A stretch of DNA of 64,000 nucleotides from Ichthyophis bannanicus (GCA_033557465.1 CM066033.1:1304759519-1304823518); one strand, 5' to 3'; positions 1-11,648 are shown, counted from the first letter of the stretch. Notes: generated by a model from the sequence alone, not told the origin. Numbers and translations: made by a program.

Positions 1-235
1 CATTTTGAAGATGTTTAAGGTTGATTTGTATCTGATGTGTATTGGGAGCCAGTGGAGCTGGGGTGATGCATTCTTGTTTGGATGTTCCTGTGATAAGTCG
101 TGCTGCTGTATTTTGTGCTATTTGGAGTGGCATGATGGTTTATTTTGGGAGCCCATGGTAGAGTGAGTTGCAGTAATCAAATGTTGGGGTGATAACTGCC
201 TGGCAGATGGTGCAGAAATGATCTTGGTTCTAACC
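1..235 (-). mobile_element. L2-type LINE fragment (end of reverse transcriptase)
   Basis: The reverse complement translates to the end of an L2-clade reverse transcriptase: a DYCNSLY block, then QIAQNTAARLITGT and a stretch like the usual HWLP segment. One stop codon lies after the GLPK residues. The piece is cut by the window start, so its extent to the left is unknown. It has the same domain layout as the plus-strand L2 copy at 1712-2735. Confidence 0.7.
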
Positions 236-271
236 TCTCAGTTTATGATTGTTCTGTCTACTTTCAATAAC

Positions 272-1705
272 CATGAGCTCCTCTAAACAGCTGTCTGATC
301 ATTTGAAATTGAAGATAATTTACTCTTAGAAAACAGGGGAAGGCTATAATAAAATCTCTAAAAACGTCCAGCTAGCAGTTTCAACTGTCAGAAACATTGC
401 TAAGAAATGGGAATTACATAAACCTGTTGACGTCAAAGGAAGATCTGGAAGACCAAGAAAAATCACAGATAGAACTTCACAAAACTGTTTAGATTTGGAA
501 AATAGAACCCGCATATCACTGCAAATGACCTGCTAAAAGGTTTAGCTAGCACTGGAGTCGCTGTCTAGAAATACACAGTGATTTGCATGGGAGAGTCGTC
601 AGGAGAAAACATTTTCTATGATTTCATCATTAAATAATTGACTAAAGAATGTAAAAGAAAACCTTGATAAGCATTCAATTTTTGGAACATGGTACTTCAA
701 AGTAAAAATTGAATAATTCAACCACAACCACACAAGATTCATTTGTAATTGGTGAAGCATTTGTAATTGGATGGAGTGGCAGTTACAACCCAAAGTTAAA
801 AAGCATAGAATGGGAGTAGCCTACATGGAGAGGCAATTATATCCCTAAACACCTTGCTGAGCAGACTAGATGGGCCATGCTGATCTTTATCTGTTGTTGT
901 TGTTCTTAAGTGCCGTTGATTCGGTGTCGACTCATGGCGACCCTCTGGATAGTTGTCCTAAACTGTACTATGTTACTATAAAGAAAAGAACACATTGCCA
1001 ACTGTTAAGCACAGTGGTGGATCTATTATGCTGTATGACAGTTAGTCAACAATAAAAGGTGAGGCTTTTTTCAAAAACCAGAGCTCCTAACTTAATACTT
1101 CTGTTGTCGGAACATTAATCTTGAGGACAAAATCCTTCCTTAACAAACTTTCCTTTTAATCATTTTTAGAAATAGTGTACCAAACACAACTGAATGTATC
1201 CAAACATAAACTTATCTGTGTGAAACACTATAAAAACACCTAAATATTTTTCATTATACAAACTTGCGATTTAATTCTGCTAATGTCCAATCCCATGGCA
1301 AAGATAAGGACCTTATAACTTCAACTTCTGACGAGGAAAACAAAGCTTCCCATTCTATGAAGAGTTGTACATAGAATGTTACGACATCCCACGACGTCCC
1401 ATGACAGTTAGTGGCACAGAAAATAAGAATGGATTCAACTACATATCAACATATGCTAGAAGCTAATGTCCAACAATCAGTGAGGAAACTGAAGCTGAAA
1501 AGAGGTTAGTCATTTCAACAAGACAATGATCCAAAATATACCTTATAATCAATCATAAGTTCTTATAGGAAAGAAAGGCGACAATTTTGGAATGATGTTA
1601 GTCCCCAGACTTGAATATTCTTGAAAATCTGTGGGGAGATCTGAAACATCCACTACATGTGAGAAGAACTGAGGGATCCAGACTTCTCTACTATATATTC
1701 ATGCC
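272..1705 (+). pseudogene. Degenerate Tc1-type transposase
   Basis: The frame from the ATG near 273 shows a Tc1-type DNA-binding region: helix-turn-helix residues VSTVRNIAKKW and the linker GRSGRPRKITDRTS near 380-470. The same element reappears further on. Residues resembling HSGGSIM occur near 1010-1030, and FQQDNDPKYT near 1520-1545 is the usual catalytic-core block before the final DDE residue. The tail resembles the SPDLNPIENLWG segment. Many stops and frameshifts make it inactive. Its middle is interrupted by unrelated DNA and a short RTE end. No terminal inverted repeats were identified. Confidence 0.75.
882..970 (-). mobile_element. RTE LINE 3'-end fragment inside the Tc1 remnant
   Basis: A run of GTTGTT followed by a block reading AGTGCCGTTGATTCGG and GACTCATGGCGACCCTCTGG matches the start of the larger RTE copies at 17435 and 43174. 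It is the reverse complement of an RTE 3' end and sits between two pieces of Tc1 coding sequence, so it was inserted after the Tc1 copy. Confidence 0.65.
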
Positions 1706-1711
1706 TTAATG

Positions 1712-2735
1712 AAATGACACATTGGTTACAAGAGCAATATCTTACATTAAATTTCAGCAAAACTGAGGCACTGGTCATTAACAGAAACCCTACCTTCACA
1801 CCTCCAGAGAAGATCACAATCAACAACTATGACATCCCCATCAGATATGAGGTTGGGGGTGATGCTAGACCAGAAACTGAATTTCCAAACCCATATTAAG
1901 AAAGCAACTGCTGCAACATATCAAAGAATTAAGATCCTTCACAACCTCCACCCACTATTGGATCATAATCTATTCCACACTGTCTGTCAAGCGATCATCA
2001 CCCACTTGGATTATTGTAGTTCTATACTTCAAGGATCGCCAAAAAGTACTCTCCTTCCGCTACCAATTGCCCAAAACTGCAGCTTGCTTGATCTCACGGA
2101 CATCTCGTAAGAGCATATCACCCCGGTCCTAAAAGAACTACATTGGCTACCCATCCAAGCACATATCAAATACGAATCGCTCACGAACACATTTAAGAGT
2201 ACACACAACTTATCCGCTGACTGCTTGCGGTCACTCTTTCACACAACCTCAGATAGCAGACCAAGAAGAGACCAAACTGCAAGCCTGCTTAAAGTCCACA
2301 AACACAAAACAACCAGCACACAAAAAACATGCCAACGCTCTTTCTCCATCTATGATCCAACTTTATGGAACTCCCTACCAAGCAATACAAGAATAAAAGA
2401 CTTAAAATGAGTTCAACAAGAGGCTCAAAACACACATCTTCCAGGAATACTAGGGGACAGTCACATAATACCTTATCGCACAACCAAGTGATCTCAATTA
2501 CACACAGATCTAGACCTGCTATTGATTCACACTGTAAATAAGTTACCCATATTCAGTATAACCTATTCCCTCCCCTTCCTGTTATATGGATAGTTAAAAT
2601 AACCTCTGTTATCTTGTACACTGTTCCTCTAAATGTTCTATGTAACTTACGTTATGTTGTGTTCAAAGTAAACCGCCTTTATACTCTCGAAAGGCGGTAT
2701 ATAAGAAATGTTAAATAAATAAATATTTCTGAACT
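1712..2735 (+). mobile_element. L2-clade LINE, 3' part
   Basis: The translation, in several frames, gives the second half of an L2 reverse transcriptase: WLQEQYLTLNFSKTEALVI, LGVMLDQKLNF, DYCSSILQGSPKS, ELHWLPIQA and TLWNSLPSNTRI. The 3' end at 2668-2735 is a self-complementary AAACCGCCTTTAT / GGCGGTATATAAG stem followed by AAATAAATAAATA, which is typical of L2 tails. Frameshifts and stops make it a dead, 5'-truncated copy. Confidence 0.8.
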
Positions 2736-2945
2736 GGACCAGTTCTGCAAGGAAGAGTGGGACAAATTTCAAAAGCAAAAATAGCAAGATTCTTAGTTGG
2801 CTACAGGAAACGTTTGGAAGCTGTCTTTCTTCCAAAGACGGTTATTACAAAGTTTTCACTAAATGGGTGTTTAAATTTTTGCACCTGCCATATTTGCTGT
2901 ATTTTAATTTTATGTGTTGTATGATTTTGTTTTAATCTACAATAT

Positions 2946-3178
2946 AATGAGTGGAGGAGTAGCCTAGTGGTTAGAGGGAACTGCCTAGTACCCAGAAGAT
3001 CAAGGGTTTGAGTCCCACTGGTACTCCTTGTGACTTTGGGCAAGTCACTTTACCCTCCATTGTCTTGGAAGAAAATACTGACAATCTACTTCCAGTGATA
3101 CATTGTCAAGAAAATCCAGAGGTAGCTGAGTCAACACTGAATTGATGGCGCTAAAAAATAATAATGATTGTTTATATT
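2946..3178 (+). mobile_element. tRNA-derived SINE of CORE/MIR type
   Basis: The element starts with a pol III A-box-like TAGCCTAGTGGTTAGAG and has a B-box-like GGTTTGAGTCCC about 40 bases later. These are followed by a core containing GACTTTGGGCAAGTCACTTT, the hallmark of MIR/CORE-SINEs. The 3' part is AT-rich. The same family recurs at 5036, 18613, 30270 and 36100. Confidence 0.8.
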
Positions 3179-4600
3179 GTACCCTTCCTTAAGCTTTTTG
3201 TAAAGACAGGTAAAATACTAAATAAAAGAAATGAAATTAAATGACTTGTTTTCTTATTTTGAATTTGTAAAAAATGTAAATAAATAATAAATGTACAGAA
3301 ATAATAAATGCACATTTAACTCTGCCCACCAGGAAGAAAAACAGCACACTGCCACACAAGATAGCAGAAAAACCAGTCCAAAAATGTGGGCAGCAAATAG
3401 AATTCACAACTTTTATTGATCTTTTAATATGCTGTTATGATGTTTTTATAGTTTACAGTGCGCCTCACCCCTGAAGAAGTATCTTACGAAATAACGGCCT
3501 GTGTTGGGTTAGGGCCACCTTTATCAAGTAGGATCAATAAAAGTTGTGAATTCTATTTGCTGCCCACATTTAACTCTGCACCATGTAGAGGTTGTGTCAA
3601 CTTTTGTTCACTTAGGTATTCATTGACCAGGGGTGCCTACAGTTTTGTAGACAACTGTAACTGTAATCACTAGTGATGCTAAATGCATGGTGATTCAACT
3701 CAAAAATAGCCTTCAGATTATAAAACAGTTTTTCTGTGCCATCACATAATGCAGACAAACAAAAATGTCCAGGCAGAGATCAGTGACACATCATATCACA
3801 TAAAAAGATCAGAAAAAATAAATCACAAAATAGTCAAGATCTCTTAAGTGGGGTTTCATGGAAAAGCCAACAAATTCCCCGTAGTCAAAAGCAACTAACA
3901 AAACCACAAGAGAATAGATGTCACAAATCAGAGAACATCAATATATCAATCAACCTACCTCAGGGCTCTAAGCTGAAAGGTTGGTATTTCATATATTCGT
4001 GAGATATGAAATGGTTTTGCCTTGAGAAGTGACTGGGATTTACAAGTAGTATTTTTGCCCCAAGCTTTCAATGCACAGAGAAACCAGATCCAAACTTTCC
4101 CCAAAGTACAACCAATGATCTCAGATTTCAAAGAGGATGTAGAGGAATCATGACTTAGAATGAAATCCAAAAACGTGATGAAGATATAAAAGCAGTCTTG
4201 CTATGAACAGGAGTTAAAAGAGGCCCTTGAAGCAAAGCAAAAATATTTTTCATACATTCGTGATAATCCACATTGCCAAGGTTGGATCCAAACATATTCT
4301 ACAAATTAAGAAGAATATTCCAGCAATACTCAGGCTTTCTGTCTCACTTTTAAATATATCCATGGTCTCGCTCTCTTGAGATCTATTTGCTTTTGCCAGA
4401 TGTTGTATACCACCTTGCTCTCTTGACTCTTGCGCTGCTTTTTCTGTACATTTAAAAAAGGAGAACCACCGCGCTGCCAATATAATCAATCAAATCTAAG
4501 CAACAAGTAAAGCAGGCTTTAGTTACAAATCCTCCAGAAAACCAAGAACTAGACATAGCAAAATAACCCCCCAAAACATTTTAAATATTTCACTCTTCCT
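3179..4600. other. Mostly featureless AT-rich stretch
   Basis: Apart from the hammerhead-like motif at 3466-3512, I recognise no gene or repeat family here. A block around 3398-3420 recurs in inverted form near 3536-3570 (GAATTCACAACTTTTATTGATC and its complement), so the motif lies between inverted flanks. The longest open frames are short and show no family resemblance. Confidence 0.4.
3466..3512 (+). other. Hammerhead ribozyme-like motif (Penelope-associated)
   Basis: CTGAAGA at 3471-3477 matches the core CUGANGA. It is followed by a short potential stem II and GAAA at 3488-3491, then ACGGCCTGTGTTGGGT. Three other motifs in the window share the CGGCC-TGT-GGG block after GAAA. Hammerhead ribozymes are known in the terminal repeats of Penelope-like elements. 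Folding was not computed. Confidence 0.4.
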
Positions 4601-4605
4601 TTGCG

Positions 4606-4806
4606 ATATAACTGAAAGGTCCATAAGCCATTATTAAAGAGGACTCGGAAAATCCACTGCTTTCCCTGAGACAAACATTGTGGAACCTGTGTGTATTTCT
4701 GGGAACCTGCCAGGTACTTGTGGCCTGGACTGGCCACTGCTGAAAGCAGGATATTGGGCTTGATGGACCTTGGTCTGACCTAGCATGACATTTCTTATGT
4801 CCTTAT
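4606..4806 (+). mobile_element. CR1/Rex1-type LINE 3' end (family B)
   Basis: The block AGGTACTTGTGGCCTGGACTGGCCACTGC-type sequence, then GGATATTGGGCTTGATGGAC and a tail ending TTATGTCCTTATG, matches the 3' ends of the family B LINEs at 8955, 33918 (reverse) and 53541. It is strongly 5' truncated. Confidence 0.75.
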
Positions 4807-5035
4807 GCTTTACTCATTTAATATCTCTCGAGTTATTCTCTTTAGGTTCTCTGTCCTAGCTTCTTTCTAGTCTATCCACATTATTTTCTTGAATGTTTAC
4901 ATTTCTTAGTGCAGCATCAGCAGTTCTTGTTTGTACATAAATATTTGGATTTTTTACCTGTTTTCCCAAATTAGGCTAACAGCCTACAGCATTTTTAATA
5001 TTCAGATGCAGAATGTCCCTTCCTCTAAAAGCTTA

Positions 5036-5182
5036 GTCTAATGAGTACGTGAGGCATCAGGAGACAAAGCAGTTTGCTCAAGGTCACAGGGAGTGTCAGT
5101 GAGAGAAAGGGAATTTGCTATTTTCCATGGCGTGCAGCCCATTGCTCTAACACTAGGCCAGTCCTTCTCTCTGCAGCTTAGT
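5036..5182 (-). mobile_element. tRNA-derived CORE/MIR-type SINE fragment
   Basis: On the minus strand the order is a tRNA-like head with a diverged A box, a diverged B box, then a core complementary to GCTCAAGGTCACAGGGAG. The TAACACTAGGCCAG block near 5148-5163 is the reverse complement of the CCTAGTGGTTA-type head. Confidence 0.6.
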
Positions 5183-5189
5183 GCTGGAA

Positions 5190-6780
5190 TGTGTTTGTCA
5201 ATGGGTGGACACGAGCAGAAGAATTTAGTACAAAAGTTAACCTTTTGCCGAAACACATATTGGACATTTATTCTTTGGCTGTTCGATAATATTTTATTAG
5301 ATGTGCCGTGTACATATTGAGCTCCTGCTCTATGTTTAATTCACTTGAAATGTCCTTATGAGGGGTCGAGTTACTGTAATTGTTTTAATTTTGATCATTG
5401 TGCGGGCTATAAATACCTTTAAATAAATAAATCTTACACAACTTTATTGTATTTGACTATGCATTTTGTATGTTTTTGCTTTTGTTCTTTAATATTTTTT
5501 TTTTTTTTGTAATTAAATTGTTTTCTTTTTCTCCTGAACTGTTATCTCTATGGGGGAAATTTTAAAGGGATTCAATAGGGATGAAGAGGTGTTTCTCTGA
5601 GGTGAGGGACCCTTTCAAAATTGTCATGGGTGGTGCTGCGGCGGGGCCAAAGTAGGCCAGTTCAAATAGGTGCCAGGATTTTGTTGTGAAACCACCTCCT
5701 GTTTTTTAGCCCATATACTTTGCATTTCTATACGGGGTAAGTGATACCTGCGGCACCAGATGGCCGGCATTTTTTTAAAATCCTATTGCAGGCTCCTGGG
5801 TACCAGACCTGCACACGAAGCAAGGAGTCTCAAAATTACTCTCCCTGTGGGTATTATTAGACATTGTATCATATATACCAAAGAACAATATCCGTCCTTC
5901 AGGTTTTCTCCCTCTTACTGTTCCCTCATTGAATCATATTGCCTCCTGTTGCTCAAGGGGGGTTCCTGTTTCATGATCTTCCATTCAAAACCCCAAGCCC
6001 TTGACTTTGCATGAACCTATCCTGGAAGCCGATTCCCTCTGTTCTTCCATCTTTTGTTCATCCTCACTTACTCTGGACTGTGTGGTCTATATTTTGTCTT
6101 AATTTTTGTTGCAAGATGCCCTGGCCATGGTGCCACATAAAATCAATAAGTGCAAATATCCTTGACTCCTAAGCATGACTGAAAGGAAAGGAAAGCATAG
6201 ATATTCCCAGGATATTTAGAAAACACGGGGGGGGGGGGGCGCATGCAGGAGGAATCACATTAAGCTATCCTGCTCATACCCTCCACTCCGCCCCCACACT
6301 GGTCTGCAAACAGTGGTCCTACATCATGGGATGAGATGCCGTGTCAGCCGTGAGGATACACCGAAACCTCAATTGTCACTCAATGAAGAAACAGTGTGGG
6401 AACGATCTCCCAGAATTCACAGATTTGAAAAAGACATTTAGGACAAAGAAAGACAGAAGATGGTGAACCGTGTCTACTCCACGGCAGTCTGCTCCTTGTT
6501 TTAAGGAGAGTGAAAGAGAAAGTAGAGTCAGTGAATAGTGTAACATGGGAGAAGGCTGCTCCCTCGTGTATATTCCATGACATCCTTTTGCTGCGAATAC
6601 CTTTGTAGGCACAACTGAAACACAGATGCTCAGACAGAAAGCAAGGGCCATGCTGTGAAATCCTGCTGCAATAAGAGGCGGAAGGATGAGGGTGAAAGTC
6701 GGGGAGAAGGGGAAGTGTTCGGGTTAGGGGGGCAGTAGTGGGATCCCCTGTTACATGGTTGGGAGGGTGAAGGCTGCAGG
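5190..6780. other. No recognised gene; one poly-G run
   Basis: I see no family resemblance in this stretch. It contains T-rich tracts near 5490-5505 and a run of about 12 G at 6229-6240. The minus-strand open frames near 6376-6651 have no recognisable domain. If the exon at 6793-7091 is real, the left part of this stretch is the beginning of its first intron. Confidence 0.4.
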
Positions 6781-6792
6781 ATCTCCCCTTAC

Positions 6793-7091
6793 CTGTCCGT
6801 ATTCTCTGGAGTGAGGATCTGGGGGGATGAGGATGGGCTCAGCGGCGGGGACACGGAGCTCTCACTACCACTCGACTTTTTCTTTCGTCTCCAGCTGCCA
6901 AGGGATCGCCTCTTCTTTCGCTCCTGCCCAAGGTCCGGGGTTGACTGCAGGCTGAAGTTGTCTCCTGCCTCGGAGGGGCTCCAGTGGGGGGATGGCTTCT
7001 TCTCCTTGTCTTCCTTCTCCAGCTCCAGCACCTTGCTTTTCCGGAAAAACTTCCCAATTCTTTTAAGATGTGACTTTTTTTCTCCCTCCAT
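6793..7091 (-). CDS. Candidate first coding exon of a host gene (basic, Ser/Lys-rich N-terminus)
   Basis: The minus-strand frame opens at ATG 7091 and runs 299 bases to 6793. There CAG is followed by GTAAGG (intron GT at 6792-6791), a strong donor, and read-through would hit a stop at once. The roughly 99 residues are very basic and Ser-rich: KKSHLKRIGKFFRKSK near the start, RKKRRSLGSWRRKKKSSG in the middle and a Ser/Pro-rich end. No domain is seen and I do not recognise the protein. It is probably disordered, with possible nuclear or cytoskeletal targeting. The codons look constrained, unlike the surrounding repeats, and the DNA upstream is GC-rich and promoter-like. The remaining exons would lie to the left, beyond this window. 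Confidence 0.6.
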
Positions 7092-7500
7092 TCTAATTGT
7101 CCTTACTATACTGCTGCCACAAGGTGTTGCAGGCTGACGGTGTGCAAGTGTCTCTCCTCTCTGGTTTTATTTCCTGCAGGGCTCTTCTTCTCTTGCCCTT
7201 TGCTTCTCTCTGTGCAGGTCGTGAACTGACAGCAGAGAATGAGGTAGAACCAGCCCCGACTCAGCCATAGGCAGGTAAGACGGAGCGCGCCGGAAGCGAG
7301 CAGTGGGATCCCAGGGGCTCCTCCTTGCTGTCTGTGTGAGGGGGGCGGGGGGGCTGCCTTCCCGTCCGGCTAAAAGGAGGGATCGCGCGTTTTCCTGCAA
7401 GATCCTCAGCCTTTACTGTACGGAAACTCTCCTTCCTGGCAGCTCCTCCCTCCGCGGGGAGATTGCATTTTAGGGGATTATACATATTGAACGTACTCAG
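7092..7500 (-). promoter_or_regulatory. GC-rich putative promoter / 5' UTR of the 6793-7091 exon
   Basis: This stretch directly upstream of the candidate start codon is much richer in G+C and CpG than its AT-rich neighbours. It includes GGAGCGCGCCGG near 7280 and CCGTCCGGC near 7363. No transposon match is visible. The location and composition suggest a promoter and 5' untranslated region; no transcription start can be pinned down. Confidence 0.4.
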
Positions 7501-8440
7501 AACTCTTAGGGATTAACTCACAATTACCAGTCACACAGGATCAAAGCAACACAACACAAGAGACAGCTCGTTTTCAGCGGATGAAACTGAGGGACGCTAC
7601 CTCACTTCACCCTAGTCCCGCAGGCTGATGCGGAAACGCTGTGCACTAAGGCTCAACGCGCTTTCCTAACGCAACTTTAACGCAAAAAGGTTTGCTCTCC
7701 GATGCTGTAAACAAACAGCATGCAAATAAGTTGTGCGCTAAACAAGGAGAGCAAGCCGGACACATGTGCGCAGGGGTCTGTGTTAGATCTTGTTTGGCAC
7801 TTGTGCACATGTGCTCCTCCTCCTCCTACTGAACCTTTGTATAGCGCTACAAGACATAGGCAGCGTAAAAGACGGTCCCTGCAGGTGAATGCAGCAGTAT
7901 TATCCCTGTACAGACGTTCCGCACAGAATATTGCCGTTTAGTACATGCGAATAAGATTATCCCAATCCACCTCCTCTGTTGTTTTATTCACCACTGCCTT
8001 TCAGCAAAAAAGTTGCGGGTGTTGTATGCTCAAGACAGCAAAGAAACCGACATAAATTCCTCACCAGCACTGACTGCAGACCTATGAGCTAAGCCTCTAG
8101 GTCCCCTCAGTGCAGAGCTCAGTCGGCAGGTCTTTGGTGCATTTTGCGGAATCTGTGCTAAAAATGACTTCATTACCTCCCATTTGAATGGATTTAAAAG
8201 CGCTGTGTGCTGAAGTCGGCTCAAGACTTTGCGTGCAGTTAACTCCTGTGCAAAACGTATTCTTGCATTGATAGCGCACAGAATTCTGCGCTAAAACTGA
8301 TCCGACGTGTGCACAAAGAGAGCACACTGTCATCCCAGCCCTTCCTGTCCCTTCTTTAAACAATACGGATAAAGAAGGGTGAAAGCTATGTTAGTCCACC
8401 ATAATGGAGGTTAAACAGAAAGAGAAACATGTCTGTGAGC
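7500..8440. other. Unassigned stretch upstream of the candidate promoter
   Basis: This is single-copy-looking DNA with a modest CpG level. Two blocks, near 7640-7680 and 8100-8300, repeat short words such as GCGCTAAA and TGTGCGCT in both orientations, which may be a degraded satellite or MITE. No gene is recognised. Confidence 0.3.
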
Positions 8441-8930
8441 ATTCATGTGATAACAGACCAAGGTGTGAATTCAGCCACTCCGGACTCTGCTGTTGGGCCG
8501 GCACTTCACAGGGCCAGAGCTAAGCACTGATGATTTTATGCTAAAGGTCCTGAAAGGAAGCTTTATATCTACTCAGGACCGTAAAACGTTTGAAATGAAG
8601 ATGATGAGATACTTTGAATCGGATCAGACAGGACTCAATGAGGACATTGGCTTCCTGTCACCTTATAAACTATAAATAGTTACATTACAGCCCGATCACC
8701 CTCTGATCAACCATCCATCCTCCCCTCCCCACTGTCAATGGAATGCTGTATTGATCTATGTACTGTAGATATGAAATGTTAAATAAAAATAAATAAAATA
8801 AATACATATACTTTGGTATCAACATCTGTTGCTCATACTGTCCTGACCTGAGGAAGAAGGTTTTACCTTCAAAAGTTAGTCTATGAATGTATTAAGTTAG
8901 TTCAATAAAAAGGTATCACCTTAAACAATA
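8440..8930 (+). mobile_element. Penelope-like element remnant: GIY-YIG endonuclease C-terminus plus terminal motif
   Basis: The frame around 8493-8675 reads GRHFTGPELSTDDFMLKVL, then KTFEMKMMRYF and GLNEDIGFLS. This matches the C-terminal tail that follows the GIY-YIG nuclease in many vertebrate Penelope-like proteins. About 170 bases downstream lies a hammerhead-like motif (8846-8882), and the end near 8905-8930 reads AATAAAAAGGTATCACC. The same end appears inverted at 39300-39400. It is an old 3' fragment; reverse transcriptase is absent. Confidence 0.6.
8846..8882 (+). other. Hammerhead ribozyme-like motif in the Penelope remnant
   Basis: CTGAGGA at 8848-8854 fits CUGANGA. The next bases can form a stem (GAAGG with CCTTC) around a TTTTA loop. 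The following AAAA replaces the canonical GAAA, so the copy is probably inactive. GTTAGTC follows, as in related Penelope ends. Confidence 0.4.
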
Positions 8931-8944
8931 TGCTGAGAGAGCAG

Positions 8945-9106
8945 TAGAGTAGACTGGGGGAATCCACTGCTTACGCCTGGGACAAGCGGCATGGAACCTG
9001 TCTACCCTTTGAGAACCTGAAAGGTACTTGTGATTTGGACTGACCACCTTTGGAAACAGGATACTGGGCTTGATTGACCCTTGGTATGGCATATCTTATA
9101 TAACAA
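8945..9106 (+). mobile_element. CR1/Rex1-type LINE 3' end (family B)
   Basis: The blocks GGGAATCCACTGCTTACGCC, then AGGTACTTGTGATTTGGACT and GGATACTGGGCTTGAT, are followed by a degraded TATGGCATATCTTAT end. The order and spacing equal those at 53385-53541. It is severely 5' truncated. Confidence 0.7.
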
Positions 9107-9107
9107 G

Positions 9108-9440
9108 CAAGGAGGGATCTGGAGTGCCAGAGTGGTGCTTGAGGTAACTGCTTTGTTGACAGGAACACTTGGTTGCTCTCTCGGCAACTCACATAGCAAG
9201 TGTCAAGAACATACAGGCTGACTTTTTTAGTCAGAACAGAATGGCTTCTGGAGAGTGGGAACTGAGTTACCATGCATTTGAGCTCATAGTGCGGAGTTGG
9301 GGTCTCCTAGTGTTCGATCTCATGGCCATGCTCAACAATGCAAAGGTAAGCAGCTTCTTCAGTCATCACAGGGATCCAAACGCAGGGGCTTGGATGCCCT
9401 GCTTCAAGTGTGGCCCCAGAAGGGACTGCACCACATAACA
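9108..9440 (+). pseudogene. DIRS-type retrotransposon fragment (RNase H region)
   Basis: The frame reads HIASVKNIQADFFSQNR, EWELSYHAFELI, FDLMAMLNNAKVSSFFS and HRDPNAGAW. This is the conserved end of the DIRS RT-RNase H protein, where the family usually has HIxGxxNxxAD. The fragment is short and isolated. A tyrosine recombinase of the same class lies at 13790-14830, but the hAT unit and other DNA separate them, so they may come from different insertions. Confidence 0.65.
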
Positions 9441-9659
9441 ACACTCGGAGTTATATACTTTAAAATTTGACTACATGTCAGAATATATTAGGTACACCAC
9501 ATTGATTTTAATCAAATTAAATTAAAATAGACGATTACTAAATGAAGCGGAAAATTTCTAGTAATTACAATCACAAATGTGGTATTATTTCAGTTAATTT
9601 TTATTGAAAGCCATTGTTATTCCATGTAAATAATTTATGTATGGAAGAAGAGTTCGTTC

Positions 9660-11648
9660 TCAAAATTTTTCTCTTCGATCTTTCAAATGTACCCAGTCTG
9701 AATAAATTTTATCAAGGTCTACTGATCCACCATCTTGAAGATGACTCTTAACACGCATCAGCATTTCCAAATGTTCTAAATGTAAGCGATTCCTTATTTT
9801 GTTTTTTAAACTGTTCATCAAGGAGAAACCACGCTCACAATCTGCACTAGAAGCCAAAAATGTTCCACCAATATCCATCAATTTCGCTAAATCTGCAAAG
9901 TGGGCATTCTGAAACGCCAAAGTCACCATATCCGGAAAACTGTTTATCAGTTTGCTTTTGATTTTTTCTGCGACTAAAAACTTGAAGTCATTGTATTGCT
10001 GAACAACAATATGTTCCTCCATAAGAAATTGTTTGTACTTCAAGCAGAGTGATCGGACGTTTTCAATTCCAAATTCATAATCACACTGTGCTATTGCTGT
10101 CAAGTCAAAAGCAGACCATTCCTCAATTTCATTTTCAGGAAATCTTTCCCCTAAATGTAGATACAGCATATTAATGAAAGTAAGTGTGGAACCAGTATCC
10201 ACTGAAACGTCTCCAGGTATCTTGTCGAGAAGTTTAACATTATCACTCCATTTTACTGTGTCACCCAAGTATTGCATTCGGATTTTGTTCAGCTTACCCT
10301 GTGCAAGATGATATGCTTCCAGTGGTGTTAGCCCACGTTTTTGAAATGCCATTGTTAATGAAGCTAGTTCAGATAAAACATCATTCAAAATTTGCAGTGT
10401 TATATGGAATTGATGGCTGTTTAGCTTTTTATAACAGTACTTTGCAATGGGATCATTATCCTTCTCTTCAAAGTATTTTAATAATGGATCATAATTTCGA
10501 ATAATTGCTTGAAGAGCAAAATATTTAGATAACCACCGCACTTCGTTCAGAGGTCTAAAAGCAATTGACTTGCATTCAGAAGCATCTGCTAATTCTTTAA
10601 ATTGTGACCTTTTAGTAGAAGATCGACAAAAGGTTGTGTAAACAGTTCTCATGAAAGTTTCAACTTCTTTCATCAACTTTACTTCCTTCCATGATTCAGA
10701 GATCCCCAAATCTTCACGATGGGCAACACAATGCTGCTGCACTAAATGCGAAACGTTTTGTTTGAGCTGTGCAGCAACACCATTTATTCTGCCTGACATG
10801 ACAGAGGCACCATCCGAAGTAAACATGACCATTTTGTTAAGGTCAAGCTTGTATTTCCCATAGAATTCTCGGAGTGCACTGACTATTGATGCAGCATCGC
10901 ATGCTTCCAACTGTAGCATCCCACCAAATGAAGTTTTATACAGACATGAATTTACTGGCCAATATTTGAAGTACAGTATTAAGTATTTGTTGACAGAAAT
11001 GTCTGTGCTTTCATCAATAGTTAATGTATGATATGCTGCTGATGCAACATCTGCCATGAGCTTATCTTGGACATTCATGTTTATAATTTCAAGAAATTCA
11101 AACAAATAGTTTTTGCTTCTCCAGCTTTCAGGTATGGTTATGAACTTGGACATGTGTTCATTAATATCTTGAACAGAGAGCATGGAAATATTCATCCGAA
11201 CAGCCAGCAAAACACTATCAATTAGAATTTTAATTTCTTCTGGTGTAGAACGCTTCCGTTCATTACTAATTTGCCTTTTCTCTTTTTCAGCGGTGCTCTC
11301 AAGCAACAAGTTAAATAAACCTCCTCTTCAATTTGGATTTTTAGCTCTAAGTTTCTTAACACTTTCAGTATGAGTCTTACTAGACAGATGTCGTTTCAAA
11401 AAGTCCAGTTTCCACACATCATCCCAAATTTTGCCATTCGAAAACTCTCCGATGGTTTTTGCATCTCGGCAGTATAAACAGACTACTCCGTCATCCTCTT
11501 CGTAAGTGAATATTTCATGCAGTTGAACGCATGTTTTATCCCGAGATTTCGGTGTCTCCGTTTCAACAATTTCTTCAAGCCATTCAGACTTAAAAGCTCT
11601 GGCCGTTCTCTTACGTTTTGCACCTCTCATTGCAATTGGTTTCAACAT
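9660..11648 (-). pseudogene. hAT-superfamily transposase, full length except one in-frame stop
   Basis: A single minus-strand frame runs from ATG 11648 to the stop at 9660, about 662 codons, interrupted only by TGA at 11330-11328. The N-terminal part (106 aa) is basic and has a BED/TTF-like zinc finger (CLYC, then RHLSSKTH). The second part starts LLESTAEKEK. It has DESTD about 100 residues in, TSDGAS about 165 in and HCVAH about 193 in, which fit the first two acidic residues and the C-H motif of hAT transposases. Near the end, SSADCERGFSLMN and NKIRNRL form the hAT dimerisation region. It resembles vertebrate hAT-derived genes of the ZMYM6/KIAA1586 group. TGA could come from CGA by CpG decay. 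No terminal repeats were identified, so it may be a domesticated gene or an old transposon. It could be a live gene only if the stop is bypassed or is a sequencing error. Confidence 0.8.
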
